DNA of 64,000 bases from Macrostomum hystrix (Eukaryota > Platyhelminthes > Macrostomidae), in contig CATNEN010000024.1 in NCBI GenBank assembly GCA_950097015.1, positions 2,175,501 to 2,239,500 on the forward strand. The letters run 5' to 3'. The notes below the pieces were generated by a model, which was not told the origin of the DNA, searched no databases, and saw only the letters and a program-made list of their open reading frames with translations. This document shows positions 12,301-23,113 of the stretch, one piece after another (position 1 is the stretch's first letter; each line of letters opens with the position of its first letter). Both the position numbers and the translations under genes were made by a program.

Positions 12301-15300
12301 GATTGAAGCGTATGACAATCCCGGAAGTGCAGACAGCCTTCGAACGAGCAGAGCAATGATAATTACGGTGCTTGACGTCAATGACAATCCCCCACGATTC
12401 GCTCAGGATAATTACACGATAACATCTTTGTTCGAGAGCATGGATGCCAATCAGTTAATTAGAGAGATTCCCGCCACAGATGCAGACGCTGGAATTAACT
12501 CTCAAATGAATTTTTCAATGCGCGCCATATCAGGCCAAAACTCGGATGCCCTAAATCTTTTCTTTGTAACAACAAGGCAATCAGGCGCCGCATACTCTGC
12601 AGCCGTGTGGACGCGAAAGACCCTGACTGGAGCTGTGGGCTGGTACAACGCGACCCTGCTAGCCACTGATGCAGGAACACCGCCATTGACAGGCTCAACA
12701 AACATCACGTTCTTCATTGCCGACGTGAACGATCATAGTCCAGAATTTATCTACCCGAATCTAACACAGACTGTCATCCAAATAAATGAATCTACGAATG
12801 CCTCAAGTACCATTGGCAAGACAGTGCTTACAGCACAGGCCATTGATCGAGACTATGGAAACAACTCCGTTGTTAGATTCGAACTCACGTCCAGCAACGG
12901 AGATAACTCAGCATTCACAATTCATCCTGTCTCTGGTCTCATCACTGTGGCCATTAATCTCGATCGAGAAACTAAGGCGGAATACCGGTTTTCAATAAAG
13001 GCATACGACCTGGGAGTGCCACCACTATCTACAATGACGAATGTTATTGTCCAGGTGTTGGATGTGGACGAGAGCCCGCCAGTTTTTGGTCCCGACTCGC
13101 GAGTGCAGCAGCTGAGCGTGCCGGAGAACTCTGTCCCCTCATCGCTCGTTCCGGGGCTCAGCGTTGCTGGTGTTCGGGTGGGCTCAGTTGCTAAGGCTAC
13201 TGACCCGGATGTTACGGACAAGTCTGCTCAGATATGCTACTTTCTGCTAAGTGAGCATAAAATTATCTGATTCACTTTAATTCCTTAGAAGCATAGTCAC
13301 CAATTTTTTTCCTTTTTTCAGATGCGGTTTATAACATTTTCTATTTGAACAAGACGAATGGAAATCTGTATGTTCTGATGACTCTGGATCGGGAAACAGT
13401 ACCCCAATACACTCTGCATGTCATTGCTGTTGGAGCGAGTCAATGCAATTCAAGTGAGTGATATTGTAAGGTATTGATTTATTGTATTGATATCAAACAA
13501 TTACTGAAATGTTTACTTCGTCATCTAAGACAAATTACAGAAGCGAATTAGGTTTCGCTTGATATTCATGCGACGAGAGTCCTGCAAGTTGCGTATGCAA
13601 CTGCGCCACAAAGTATGCCAATATAATTTTTTTACTGTCTTACGACACCCTCAACATTTATCCGTTTAGCAACGTACGAATGGAAAAACGCTCCGAATTA
13701 TCGAGTGAGGAGATATTTGGAGACATCGCCGATTGTCTATGATCCTAACAATGCCACGATGTCTATGGTCATAGTGAATGTCGGCGACTTAAATGATAAC
13801 CCGCCCGTGTGGACAAGATCCGCTTACTTCGGTGGTGTCAGAGTCACGGATCCTCCGAGTACTACAGTGTTTAGCTTTTCCGAGTTTGTGTCAGACGCAG
13901 ACGTGGGAAACAACAGTCAGCTGACATACGGAATGACACCGCCAACGCCTGATAACGAGCTGCTTAGAACACAACTGATTAGTCGGGGCATCCTGGACAG
14001 TGTATTCACTCTTGACAACAGAACTGGTGTACTGAAGACAGGAGACAAGACCTACTTCCAAGAGACCATGACTGGCTCAGTTGCTTTTAACGTGTCAGCA
14101 TCAGACTCCAAACACCTGGCTACAACTATGTGCACAATCTATCTGCTCAGTCTTGAGCAGCAACTCATCGTTGTTATGAGCGGTGTTCCGGCAAATGTTA
14201 CAAGAATTCGCGACGCTTTCGTCAGCTACCTGTCAAACATCACGGGCTGGCGCATTGTGGTGGACAACATTGTCACGCACAAGAATGACGATGGTACAGC
14301 CGACAACACAAAGTGAGTACGCCTAAATGAATAAATTCTGCCACACATCTTTCTCTTGAATGATGTTTCTTTTGTTTCTTTATTTTATTTTGATGCTGCT
14401 TGTATTAAATTACATGCTTGCACTTACGTCAAACAACGTACCATACTTCGAAAAGCAAGCAGATAGCTTTAACAGACCTATTCGATGCATTTTCCTGATG
14501 CAATCATCTTGCTTATTTCGTAGCTGCACTAAGCCCGTGAAAACTTGAAACGCATCTCAACAGAACCGATATGTACATCCACGCGATAAACCTGAAAGAC
14601 AACAGCATAGTACCGGCTGCCACTGTGCGCGACAAGGTCGACTTGCTCTGGCCAGAGATGGTGGCGCTCTACAGAAACTTTGGTGTCCTGCAGGTCAAGC
14701 TGGCCTCACGAACAGCAGCTTCAGACTCTATCCTCGAAGTGCTGAGGATCTCCCTGATTGTGGTGGCCTGTGGCCTGGCCATACTGTTGTTCTTTGCTTG
14801 CGTGTCGCTCTGGTCCTGCCGCAGAATGTATAGAAGAAAGTTAAAGGCTGCCACTGCTGTGGCCTTTGGTAAGTCACAAGCTGAAGTCTTGAGTAAAAAG
14901 AATTGTTCACATATACAATAGTCGCAAAATGCTAATTGTAGGAACTAACGGACAGTCGAATGCCCCAAGAACGCCAGGAACAAATATGCACACCTATGAG
15001 GGGTGAGTGACATTGGGCATAGAATCTTATTCCTATGGTGAAAATGTAAATGAAATATTCTACCTGAAGGGATAACAAAACGGGCAAACTAGCGATAAAG
15101 TCAGGGATAGCACTACTCATTGAGCGAGTACACTAGATTCTGTATCTTCCCTTCTCGTTCAGTTTATCTTATTTCTAATCAAGTCTTGATTACTGTCACT
15201 ATTGTTTTGAATGGAGCCAAGACAGAAGTTCACATGTGGGCCGGGCCTTTCGCTAGAGTGCTTCCATCACGCAGCAAATTTTATCATTAAGTGGTCTTCG

Positions 15301-16461
15301 TTAATCTGAGTTCTCCTATTAATTTTTCAGCTCAAATCCCATCTGGTTGGAAGCCTATGATTTAAATCACTACGACAACAAAAACTTCGAAAGGTAAGGG
15401 CCGAAAATAAAGCCATTTTTACAGTTCTGAGCCGTAAAAATGGCAGCATTAATTGTTCCGACTAGAAATTGGTAGTGTTTCCGCTTTTGCATTGCCAGCG
15501 GTCTAAGATAATAAAAAAAGTTAAACTGACGCCGCTCAACGTGGCGTGTCGGTGCTGCGTCAAATATGGTTGCTAGGGGCAGCAAGAACAAGAGGCAAAA
15601 TATCCACTAAATCCACGTCCTACTTCGCCAGCTGGTGCGTTTGTTTGCTCAAAACCCCGCAGTAATTGTGCCTCCACTAGCCTCTCAAGCGTGAGAACCG
15701 CACGTTCAGGACTCCCCACCGTTTTAAAGCGGCTAATAATTCAATAGAGAGATTTGAAGCGCGTCGACCAATTTTCTCAGGTCCGATTCCTCTGCCTTGC
15801 GACTGCTTTTACAAACCGCTTACTCTTTTCGATGCAGCCTCTTGCGACTAACAACTAAGGCGACTAACGTAGCTGTTTATTACGAGCTCTCGCCCGATGA
15901 GAGCGGACGGAAATAGAGAAAATGTCTAGGAAATCTTTTTTTGTGGCTAACGACTCATAAAAGCTCATAAGTCGTAACAGCTTTGTTTCTTATGCAATTG
16001 AGCGCAACGGGAACTGAAGCGCGTAGAAAAATGTTTTTGCGGCAGTGGCAAAGGGCAAAGGCCGCAAAGGAAATTGACGCACAAATGCCCGAATCGGGAT
16101 TTTAGCTACTAAGAATTTCACCACTAAATCATTACTACTCACCTTAGCTACTAAGTCGGGATTTCACTCCTGAGTAAAGCAATAATTCGACATCTCCAGC
16201 AGCGACAAAGCCGACTCCATCGACAGCAACCAGATTGAGCCGGCCGGCCAGCCGCCAGAGATGAGCTTCCACGAGGTGGAGAAATCCATGGACTTCCACA
16301 ACGAGAACCTGTCGGACGCGGGTTCTGCGAATTTCCGGGACAGCCGCGAGATGCTGTCCTCGGCTGTGGACGCCGGGCCGGACATCCTGGCGTATCAGCC
16401 GCGGGCAAACGGCGGCTTGTCACCTGTCAATCTAAACGGCGTCCCGGCCACAAACATCTGA
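3335..16461 (+). CDS. CDH23: cadherin-23-like protocadherin, complete, 17 exons, 1,961 aa
   Basis: Exons 3335-3413, 7212-7343, 7842-7999, 8117-8176, 8266-8358, 8438-8524, 9051-9917, 10008-10172, 10266-10333, 10457-10715, 10799-13250, 13322-13453, 13670-14312, 14564-14868, 14942-15002, 15331-15393, 16200-16461; all phases agree (5,886 nt). Exon 1 encodes a signal peptide. About 14 cadherin repeats follow, separated by calcium-linker motifs such as QDINDNPPEF, LDVNDNRPIF, SDQNDQTPTF and GDLNDNPPVW; linkers after EC2 (QDRQDTPPFF), EC7 (RDVNNQSPYF) and EC12 (LDVDESPPVF) are altered. A membrane-adjacent domain (LSNITGWRIVVDNI), one TM near residues 1795-1816 and a short tail with EGSNPIWLEAYD match the vertebrate CDH23 plan. 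The C-terminus ATNI fits a class I PDZ ligand. CDH23 forms calcium-dependent filaments such as hair-cell tip links. Vertebrate CDH23 has 27 repeats, so this form is about half length. Orthology is inferred from both ends. Confidence 0.93.
3635..4262 (+). repeat. 16-bp tandem array, two layers (cadherin intron 1)
   Basis: About 38 units of 16 bp. Units up to about 3900 are variable (GATGAGACATGGGAGA type); from about 3905 to 4262 about 22 units are virtually identical (GATGAGACAAGAGAAA). A non-repeat interruption near 3883-3897 separates them. No stop falls in three frames of the minus strand, which creates long spurious reading frames. Confidence 0.95.
4425..4560 (+). repeat. dispersed repeat R2, copy 1
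   Basis: Starts CTTATGTTGTGCAAAATA and matches 6364-6500 at roughly 70 percent by eye. The two copies bracket repeat R1 and the 16-bp array at 5390-6350, so the whole block may be one duplicated or composite unit. Confidence 0.55.
4635..5384 (+). repeat. dispersed repeat R1, copy A, interrupted by a SINE
   Basis: Matches 36226-36666 along about 430 bases with few differences, for example the shared block around TAGACGCACTGTCTATAGAA and the shared end GAGGCCATAAAACACTGCCC. Copy A carries the SINE at 4740-5053; copy B lacks it. Both copies lie near a CTCGCTC-type 16-bp array. No coding capacity seen. Confidence 0.85.
4740..5053 (-). repeat. tRNA-derived SINE nested in R1, with target-site duplication
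   Basis: On the minus strand it begins with a tRNA-like head (A-box TAGCCTAGTGG, B-box GGTTCGATTCC), has a body with TTTAGCAAGACACTTAACT and an ATT-rich tail (ATTATTATT on the minus strand). ACCAGT flanks it on both sides (4734-4739, 5054-5059). The uninterrupted R1 copy at 36226-36666 gives the empty site. The body recalls conserved central domains of metazoan SINE superfamilies; I cannot say which one. Confidence 0.85.
5390..6350 (+). repeat. 16-bp tandem array CTCGCTCACTCACCCT (cadherin intron 1)
   Basis: About 60 units, mainly two variants differing at one base (CTCACTC or CTCGCTC). Strongly pyrimidine-rich on the coding strand. The unit is closely related to that of the array at 36989-37850 (CTCGCTCATTAACCCT), which sits in another gene's first intron next to the other R1 copy. 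Confidence 0.95.
6364..6500 (+). repeat. dispersed repeat R2, copy 2
   Basis: Second copy of the sequence at 4425-4560, directly after the 16-bp array. The remainder of cadherin intron 1, 6501-7211, is AT-rich and holds nothing I recognise. Confidence 0.5.
7400..7815 (+). repeat. GC-rich intron insert, possible SINE (cadherin intron 2)
   Basis: This stretch has a base composition unlike the AT-rich introns around it. It contains GTGGCAGGGTGG and, about 60 bases on, CCCGTTCCTCTAACCC, which loosely resemble A and B boxes. No target duplication found, so the call is weak. Confidence 0.25.
8525..9050 (+). other. cadherin intron 6, nothing recognised
   Basis: 526-base intron between firm exons. 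No repeat, RNA gene or extra exon could be supported. Confidence 0.5.
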
Positions 16462-18144
16462 GCCAATGACAGCATGGAGCGAATCGGGCGAAATTAACCA
16501 ATACGGTGAAAAACACTGCCTATTCTCAAGAGGCCCAACCCCGTGCACTTGTCTTTCTCAGCGGCTTCCAACCGGGTCTGAAAATTCTTTTTTACTCACT
16601 CTTCATTTACGAGGTATCACTGGCTTTCGAGTTTTTATTTCACAGCTATTAATTGCGTATTTCCTTTTCAAAAGAAAACAATGAAACTTACAGACATAAT
16701 CGTTTTTATAAATCGCATATTTTTGTACTGCTGAAAGAATTTAGGTGATTACTGAATTCCTTTTTCTGCATGATTGTGTAGTTACTAAAAAGAAATTGTG
16801 AGATTATCAGTATAAAGACCACACGCTATTCCCCCCTGCGGAGAGACCACGGGGTGTTCCCCCTTGATATTTCAAATAACCACTAAAATACCCATAAATA
16901 ATACCCATATTCAAATACCCATTAAAATGTACGAGCCGCAGGTATTTGACATACCCCCCTGTGGTCTTTCTACAGCTAAATAGAAAGTGGATGAAATCTA
17001 GGTAGTTTATAGGAGTCATTCGTTTGTAAAGAAGTATAACTCGCGTCACTCATTACTAGCGAGCAATGGGAAAAGTTCACCGCTATGGTTTCTGGTGAAG
17101 CAGCTTCGTTTTTGCTTAGAATTCGCACGGTATAATTAATCGCATGAATTTCCACACTCTTAATAACCCTTGAAAGACTCTGCTTTGTTTTCATAGCCTA
17201 TAAAAAGTACACTGAGCGCCCGCTTCCTCCGAGTACCTGTTTTGGGAATATTTTTTTAACAGTTGATTCGAAACTACTTTTAATTTCTTTAATGTCTCAC
17301 AGTTAGCAGAAAAGTTATATGTTACGAGCCCAAAAATGGCCTGCATGAGCAATTCCTTACATATGTTGCTATTTTTAGTAAATTGCCTATTCTCCTCAAG
17401 GCTGCAAACTTAAAGGGCTTTTCACAAAGCTGCTGTTAGTAGAAAATGAAGCGTATAGTTTTTTGACGATAAAATAAAAAATGAAATAGCTCAAAAACTG
17501 TTTGGACTGAACAGTTGGCAAACAAACAGGATCATTGCTGTTTTCTTTTTGGGAAAATCGCACCTATCGTAAATAAAAGTACACACGCTTATAATGGCAC
17601 GCATAGAGGTTATTTTACTAATCAGTGAGTCGTTTAAAATGAACGAAATGATAGTTTTTTTGTTATTGCGTAAAATTTGCACCGACAAGTGTAGCACATC
17701 ATTATCGAAAATCAGTGGAAATTGCAGACAATAAGTAATGACAAACAGGCCTAAGTACACACTGATCAGAGCTCCAGATTTAGTTATTTGTTTATCTTAC
17801 TAACCCAATGTAAAGTTGAATGTAAGCAGTTTGTAAGAAGTCTACCGAGTTCGTTCTAGTAGTTTACGGAATGTCAAATTTGAGCTAGGATGTTAAAATC
17901 ATAGACTTTGGAAACAGAGGTACATACTACCAAAGCCTATTTACTTAGACTACGACCTTCAATAAAACTTTTTACGCATAGCTTACGTGTATTCACCTTT
18001 CAACTAGGTGACGTCCATATAAAGAAACAAACAATTTTAGGGTGATTTCGGAAACTCCAAAACACCGGAAACCTCAAGGGACTGAGAAGAATCGTAGACC
18101 AAGCTAGATACCAAAGAATTCCCCCCCGGCCCCGTTAAAGGGAC
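16462..18144. other. cadherin 3' UTR and gap between convergent genes
   Basis: An AATAAA at 17961-17966 could end the cadherin mRNA. The stretch is AT-rich. Positions 16815-16975 hold a loose inverted pairing around GACCACACGC...CCCCCTGTGGTC. It ends at a run of eight C before the MTTP stop codon. Confidence 0.45.
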
Positions 18145-20772
18145 CTAACCGTCTTCTTCCTCTGGGGCGAGCTCCACGCAAAGACGATCGTTGCGTGGCC
18201 CTAGAGAAAACGACCGACCGGGCAGGTAAAAATCGTGACTGTGCCGGTCGTAGCGAGGCCCAATCGAGTCGGTCACGTGACAGTTGTGCGCCACGGCCGC
18301 GGCCGAGTTGGACATGGCCAGGCAGGTGCGCACAGGAGCTTCGGCAAAGCCAACAAAAGTGGCGAACGTGTTGCTGAGCTCCGCGTGGGCCTGGCTCACA
18401 AAGTCGACCGAGTGGCGGCCGGTGCGCAGGCTCGACTGGGCGTGCACAGCCGCACCGATTGAGTTCAGAACTCGGGAGGTGGCGTCGCGGTTCCAGATGC
18501 TCACGGACAGTGAGCCGGAGACGCTGAGCGACGCTGAGCCAGTCAGCGTCGCCTGCACTATGAAGCCATTATGCAGGTGCAGCCTAGTTGCAAAGTCATG
18601 CAGCTGAAAGTTAGCCTGCAGGACGCTAATGGGCTCCTCGGGAGCGTTCCAAACGGCCGACATCAGGCCGGAGCTGCCTGTGAAGAAACGTCGAGGTCGA
18701 AGCCACTCGCCTAGAACGCTCACCTGCAGGCCAGCAGTCGCCTCGTCTTGGAGTTCGTCTTCAAGGCTGGCATCGCTGCCACTGCTGCCGCCTCCACTAT
18801 CTAAAAGGCTGTCAACGGCATCCGCGTAGAGTCGCACCCCAAGGACGTCCAGACCTTGCGATTCCACGGAAGTATTGAATGCCAGGCGAAAGTCAGATAA
18901 GCGAATGCCACCCAAGCGGTTGCCGAGAAGGTCCAGTTCAAAGTCGACGTCACCGTCACCGAGAAGAGAACCCCGACGATAGGCCGATGATGTAAGCGCT
19001 TCAAGAAGCTCTTCATGACCGGCGGGCAGAAGCTGACGATGACGGCGACGCAGCGGCAGCCACAGATCGGGGCTCTGTCGCAGACGATTGGCGCAGTCCG
19101 GACAGGCCACAGGACCGCCAAGAGCCGATGAAATTGCGTACCGCACTGGGTCGCTAAGCGGCACGTAACGCTGGCGAAGTAGATGCATCAGGCGGCTGCG
19201 CTGCGCGGCCTCAAGCGGTCTGGAAGCCTGCAGGACGCGCAGCCGCGCCACGGCAACCTGTGAGCCGGTGGTGCCATTTACGAGAAGACCGCGCAGAATC
19301 GGCTCCCGGTAGGCAGGACTCGGACAGTTGGTCATGGCAGAAAGCACCGCTAACTCACAATCAACGCTGTCGGTCGCCTTGCATGCCACTAGACGTTCGA
19401 GCAGGAGTTCAGGTACATCGGAGTCTCGTTGATTGGCAGCGGCCCATTTGCGGCCGAGCGTTGCTAGCGCGTGCAGAGCTGACTGGGCGGCCTCGGGTCT
19501 CTTAGCAGCGTCCAAGCGTGCCAGCAGGTCGCGAGTTCGGTCCATGAGAGGCCGTCCGACTCTACTAACCTGGGCAACTGAAAGCAGCAATCGCTCCAAC
19601 AGGGAGTCATCCAGCTTGGATAATCGCTTGGCAACAAAGTCGAACAACGCGCCAAGGCAAGGCCGGGTGCCGCATGCGGTGAACAACTCTAGCACCTCAG
19701 GCAGCCGATGAGGCTTTTCCGCAACCAGCTCGAGTTGCCGACGGAGTTCGGCCTGATCGCGCGCACCACGGGCCAGTGGCAGGCCCTGCACTAGCGATAA
19801 AGCCTGAGCCGAGGGACTCGCCTGCCCAGCCCGTTGAGCCGCCAATCGGGACAGGTACTCGGCCAGGTTGGCGCCGGTATCCGGCCGATCAGCTGTCTCC
19901 GGTGATGTCGGAAGAGCGACCTCTCGGGTCTGCCGGCCAGTTGACTGCAGGTAGGCGGATAGGGTCTCAAACTCTGAGCCGGATGGTGTCGCTGGCTCGG
20001 CTGTCAATAGTCGAAGTCGGCTTTTGGATGCCACTCGGAGACCGAAGTTGCTGGGCAAGCGAACGGGGAGCAGCTCATGCGTTTCGCTGGCCGACACAGA
20101 CGCCAGCAGACCGTTGTTGTCAAACTCTAAAACTGCCACCGAGCCAGCTGGGTGGCGTCGGCGGACGGCGAATAGCGGGCTGGTTGAGTCCCGCTCGCCA
20201 GCTAGTTCGACATTTTCGCAGGCGTCAACACGCTTCTCTAGACGCTTATTTTGTGTCTGGCCGTCCTCGGCAGGAAGCCAAGAAAATGACAGGCCGCATT
20301 CACCCATGGTGTCGGCGACTCGCTCAATGGTGCCGCCGGCATCATCCCGGTAGCGCAGCAGAGAGGCAAGGCCGCGCGCGAAGTTCAGCCAGAACTGGTC
20401 GGCGCGATCTGGTGCAACCACAGAGCCGAACCAGACCGGCCAGCCGGGCTCGTGAGCAGTCAGCAGGTACTCGGAGTCGGCAGGCGCTTGGGCGTCGGCC
20501 AATCCGGACAAGCCGTTGGCCACAGAGGCTGCCAGGAAGCGAAGTCGCAGGGCGGACAGTCCGTTGGAGAACTGAAGCTGCGTCAGGCTCAGATTTGCAT
20601 TTAGAATCAGTCGACCGCTGTGCTTGGCGTCACTGGGCAATTGTTGCTGCAGCTCACTCAGGGTGACTTCCGTCTCGTACTGATAGGTGTACTGCACTTC
20701 GGGCCTGAATGCGGCGGCCAGGTGCGTACAGAAGCACGCCAGGCACAGGAACCAGGCCATACTGCACCGCAT
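18145..20772 (-). CDS. MTTP: microsomal triglyceride transfer protein large subunit, intronless, 875 aa
   Basis: One uninterrupted frame from ATG at 20772 to TAG at 18145. Residues 1-21 are a signal peptide (hydrophobic WFLCLACFC). The next part (VQYTYQYETEVTLSELQ) has the amphipathic beta-barrel look of the large lipid transfer protein family; the middle third is a helical repeat region (LLERLLLSVAQVSR, LLERLVACKATDSVDCE); the C-terminal third is beta-rich. 875 aa is close to vertebrate MTTP (about 894) and far shorter than vitellogenin or apoB. The family protein works in the ER lumen with protein disulfide isomerase, loading triglyceride onto nascent lipoproteins. Vertebrate MTTP has many introns; none is present here. 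Upstream on the coding strand is a purine-rich tract. A truncated vitellogenin relative is the alternative but fits the length less well. Confidence 0.85.
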   Translation of the reverse strand: MRCSMAWFLCLACFCTHLAAAFRPEVQYTYQYETEVTLSELQQQLPSDAKHSGRLILNANLSLTQLQFSNGLSALRLRFLAASVANGLSGLADAQAPADSEYLLTAHEPGWPVWFGSVVAPDRADQFWLNFARGLASLLRYRDDAGGTIERVADTMGECGLSFSWLPAEDGQTQNKRLEKRVDACENVELAGERDSTSPLFAVRRRHPAGSVAVLEFDNNGLLASVSASETHELLPVRLPSNFGLRVASKSRLRLLTAEPATPSGSEFETLSAYLQSTGRQTREVALPTSPETADRPDTGANLAEYLSRLAAQRAGQASPSAQALSLVQGLPLARGARDQAELRRQLELVAEKPHRLPEVLELFTACGTRPCLGALFDFVAKRLSKLDDSLLERLLLSVAQVSRVGRPLMDRTRDLLARLDAAKRPEAAQSALHALATLGRKWAAANQRDSDVPELLLERLVACKATDSVDCELAVLSAMTNCPSPAYREPILRGLLVNGTTGSQVAVARLRVLQASRPLEAAQRSRLMHLLRQRYVPLSDPVRYAISSALGGPVACPDCANRLRQSPDLWLPLRRRHRQLLPAGHEELLEALTSSAYRRGSLLGDGDVDFELDLLGNRLGGIRLSDFRLAFNTSVESQGLDVLGVRLYADAVDSLLDSGGGSSGSDASLEDELQDEATAGLQVSVLGEWLRPRRFFTGSSGLMSAVWNAPEEPISVLQANFQLHDFATRLHLHNGFIVQATLTGSASLSVSGSLSVSIWNRDATSRVLNSIGAAVHAQSSLRTGRHSVDFVSQAHAELSNTFATFVGFAEAPVRTCLAMSNSAAAVAHNCHVTDSIGPRYDRHSHDFYLPGRSFSLGPRNDRLCVELAPEEEDG

Positions 20773-21499
20773 TTCCGCCTCCGTTTCTTGGCTTTTTTCG
20801 CCGCGGATGGGGAAAGAAAGCTAGTCAGTAAGCAATAGTCTTGACCCAGCTTCCTATAAACGTGGATCGAGTGTGACTGATTCTGTCCTTTCTATCCTTC
20901 TTGCTTCATTCGTTCTGTCTCGTCTCGTTCTGTCCTGTGTAGAAAACTGGCGGCTTTTCAACGAAGAACCTTGCGCCAGGTCCAAAAGCATGGCCCCCAA
21001 CCCCTCCTCCAACCTCCTATCCCCCCGAACTCCCTCCGAAAGTCTGGTCCGCGTGCGCAAGAATGCCACGTCATCCCGACATTTCTCTACAACGGCGCAG
21101 CATGGACCCCCACCCCATGACCCCTTATTCAGCCATCTGCGGTGTACGCAGAAGGACCCAGCAAATAGATAAGAATTAAATCAACTGCCTCCACGGAAAG
21201 TGTTCGCTTCTTATCATGGCGCTCAGTGCGTCAGTGGAGCTTGGTCTCTGATGCCAGTGTGCATACACTGATAAGCTTGTGTCTGCACGCATGCACAGTC
21301 GTATTTTGGATTACCCGTATCTTATTGGCCTTCTTAATTCAAAACAGTTCCAAGGAGTGTCTCTCAGAGCCTGACAGAAATAGGGTCGCTGCATATGGTG
21401 CAACGAAACTTTGCCAGTGGCAAATAGTATTTAGGGTACGAATAGAATTTGCTTATAGAGTAACTTCAATCAATCAGCAAGTACGAGCTATTAACAATG
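20773..21499. other. MTTP upstream region
   Basis: Contains a pyrimidine-rich tract on the plus strand (about 20878-20940, repeated TTCTGTC/CTCGTTC words), purine-rich when read toward MTTP. Probably 5' UTR or promoter; no definite box. Confidence 0.4.
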
Positions 21500-21790
21500 C
21501 AATAATAATAGTAATTTATTACACCTAATCCAATCCGGCCAGAAGTGCAGACGACAGCAAAGCCGCGGCCATTGCGCGGCGCATCTGAAGGCTGCGTACG
21601 GCCGTTCAGTCCCAACCTCGATTACTCCAGCTGATGCCACTTGCCCATTTACAGTTGGGTCAACTGAAGCAATGCTGATTTAATTGCCTTGCTAACGGAC
21701 AATATTTTTTCTAGTGCGGTCAAAAATCGAACCCCCGACCTTCAAATCTCGAGTACGACGCTTTAGCCACAAGGCTAAAACCGTCGCAGT
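21500..21790 (-). repeat. tRNA-derived SINE, diverged copy
   Basis: Same family as 4740-5053: shared blocks GCAGACGACAGCA, GCGCGGCGCATCTGAAGGCT and ACTGAAGCAATGC, then a tRNA-like head on the minus strand with B-box GGTTCGATTTT. The ATT-type tail lies at 21500-21520. Its head is more decayed than that of the 4740 copy, suggesting an older insertion. Confidence 0.8.
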
Positions 21791-23113
21791 TGCAACTTGC
21801 GCAATAATTACATAAAACTTGTTATTAAACAAATTAATAATTTAATTGAATAGATGAAAGACATCACTTTTTATAAAAGCGAAGCCTGCTTTGCGGAAAA
21901 TGCTGCGGATGAGGCTGTTATGCGTGACGCGGCCATAGGTAAAATGAGCAGGTACAAGCTGTGTTTCAGATTTTGTTGCGCTGACGCGTCTGTGCGTGTG
22001 TGCATGTTTTGTAGCGAGGATTTGAACGGGATTCTTGGGCCTCGTTGAAATGGGATTGAGGAGAAGAATCGAATTTCCAATCCCATTACGGGCTGGGGGG
22101 ACACGGCAGTTGTCGCGGCTCATTTGGCAATGCAAAGCCCGGAAAGGGAAGGCTTGGCTGAGAGCAGTTCGGGCAGCCGGCTGCTGAGAAATGGATCGCT
22201 CTCGGTGGAAGAAAATTGAAAGTGTGTTGAGGGGAGGACAAAATCGTTGAGCTTATCAGCGGAAGCTGCGAGTTGCTAGGCGAATGGCCAGGACCTGCAG
22301 TTAATTAGCAGGAAGAAGAGGCTCTACTCAATATCACTGCAAGCTGCATGGCGCTGGGAATGCGAACTGCTACTGACAAAACTGAGAAGAAGAGAAGAGG
22401 TGCTCGATACTCGGTTAAGCTCCGTTGAGCTGATTTGGCCTGCAAAGATTTGCTCATGGCTTTCGGCTGGAAGTCTGAGCGCTTTCATCTGTCCCACCCT
22501 GCCTCTCAACCCTCTGTTGGTGCAGGGCTCTACTCTCTACCATTATTGCCACATCAGCTTTTAAACTATCCACTTTTCCGACTTTTCCGACGTGCAAATT
22601 GCCCTACGTCGCATCAATTCATCCTATTCCTCAATCATTGTTCAAAACAAACTTGACGATCAAGCTTTTCTTTTCCAAGTGAGTCCGAAAGCAAGTTTTT
22701 TCAACATTCTCCCATTTCCCTCAGGAAAAATGAGCCAAGTCTATCTGCATCTCCACAACGAGCCTCTTTCATTGGCTCAATGTTTGCGTGTGGTCCAGAT
22801 AGAAAGGCCCCGAGGCCTCAACGAATGGAAGTGCGACAGGAAGGGCGGCTCTTCAGCCGATAAAGTGTCCATGCTCAAACCAAAAGGGCCGAGATTGACG
22901 ATTTCGAGACCTGATCCGGCATCAATTTTGTTAAACTGGAGCAGCACTGCTTGACTTTTGACATTTATCCTTCGCAGGGTGTCAATTTGAGTGTCTATGG
23001 TCAGTCAGAAGTTCAGGACCTTCGCTAGCTGATATGCAAGGTCACGATCGCCAGCCCAAACAAGAATCGGCCGGCACTAGATAAGCCGAGCTGGAATATT
23101 CGTCAGCTCTGAA
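21791..23113. other. intergenic / 5' flank of the membrane-protein gene
   Basis: No exon supported. There is a small inverted pair AATGGGATTG / CAATCCCATT near 22050-22087. Reading frames up to 120 codons exist between 22435 and 22954 but have no recognisable domain. Part may be 5' UTR of the gene at 23114. Confidence 0.4.

Noticed and set aside
19776-20666. 296-codon plus-strand frame opposite MTTP
   Set aside because: GC-rich antisense shadow of a well-supported gene; no domain.
22592-22954. 120-codon frame between MTTP and the orphan membrane-protein gene
   Set aside because: No domain, no plausible splice partners, and composition like the surrounding non-coding DNA.
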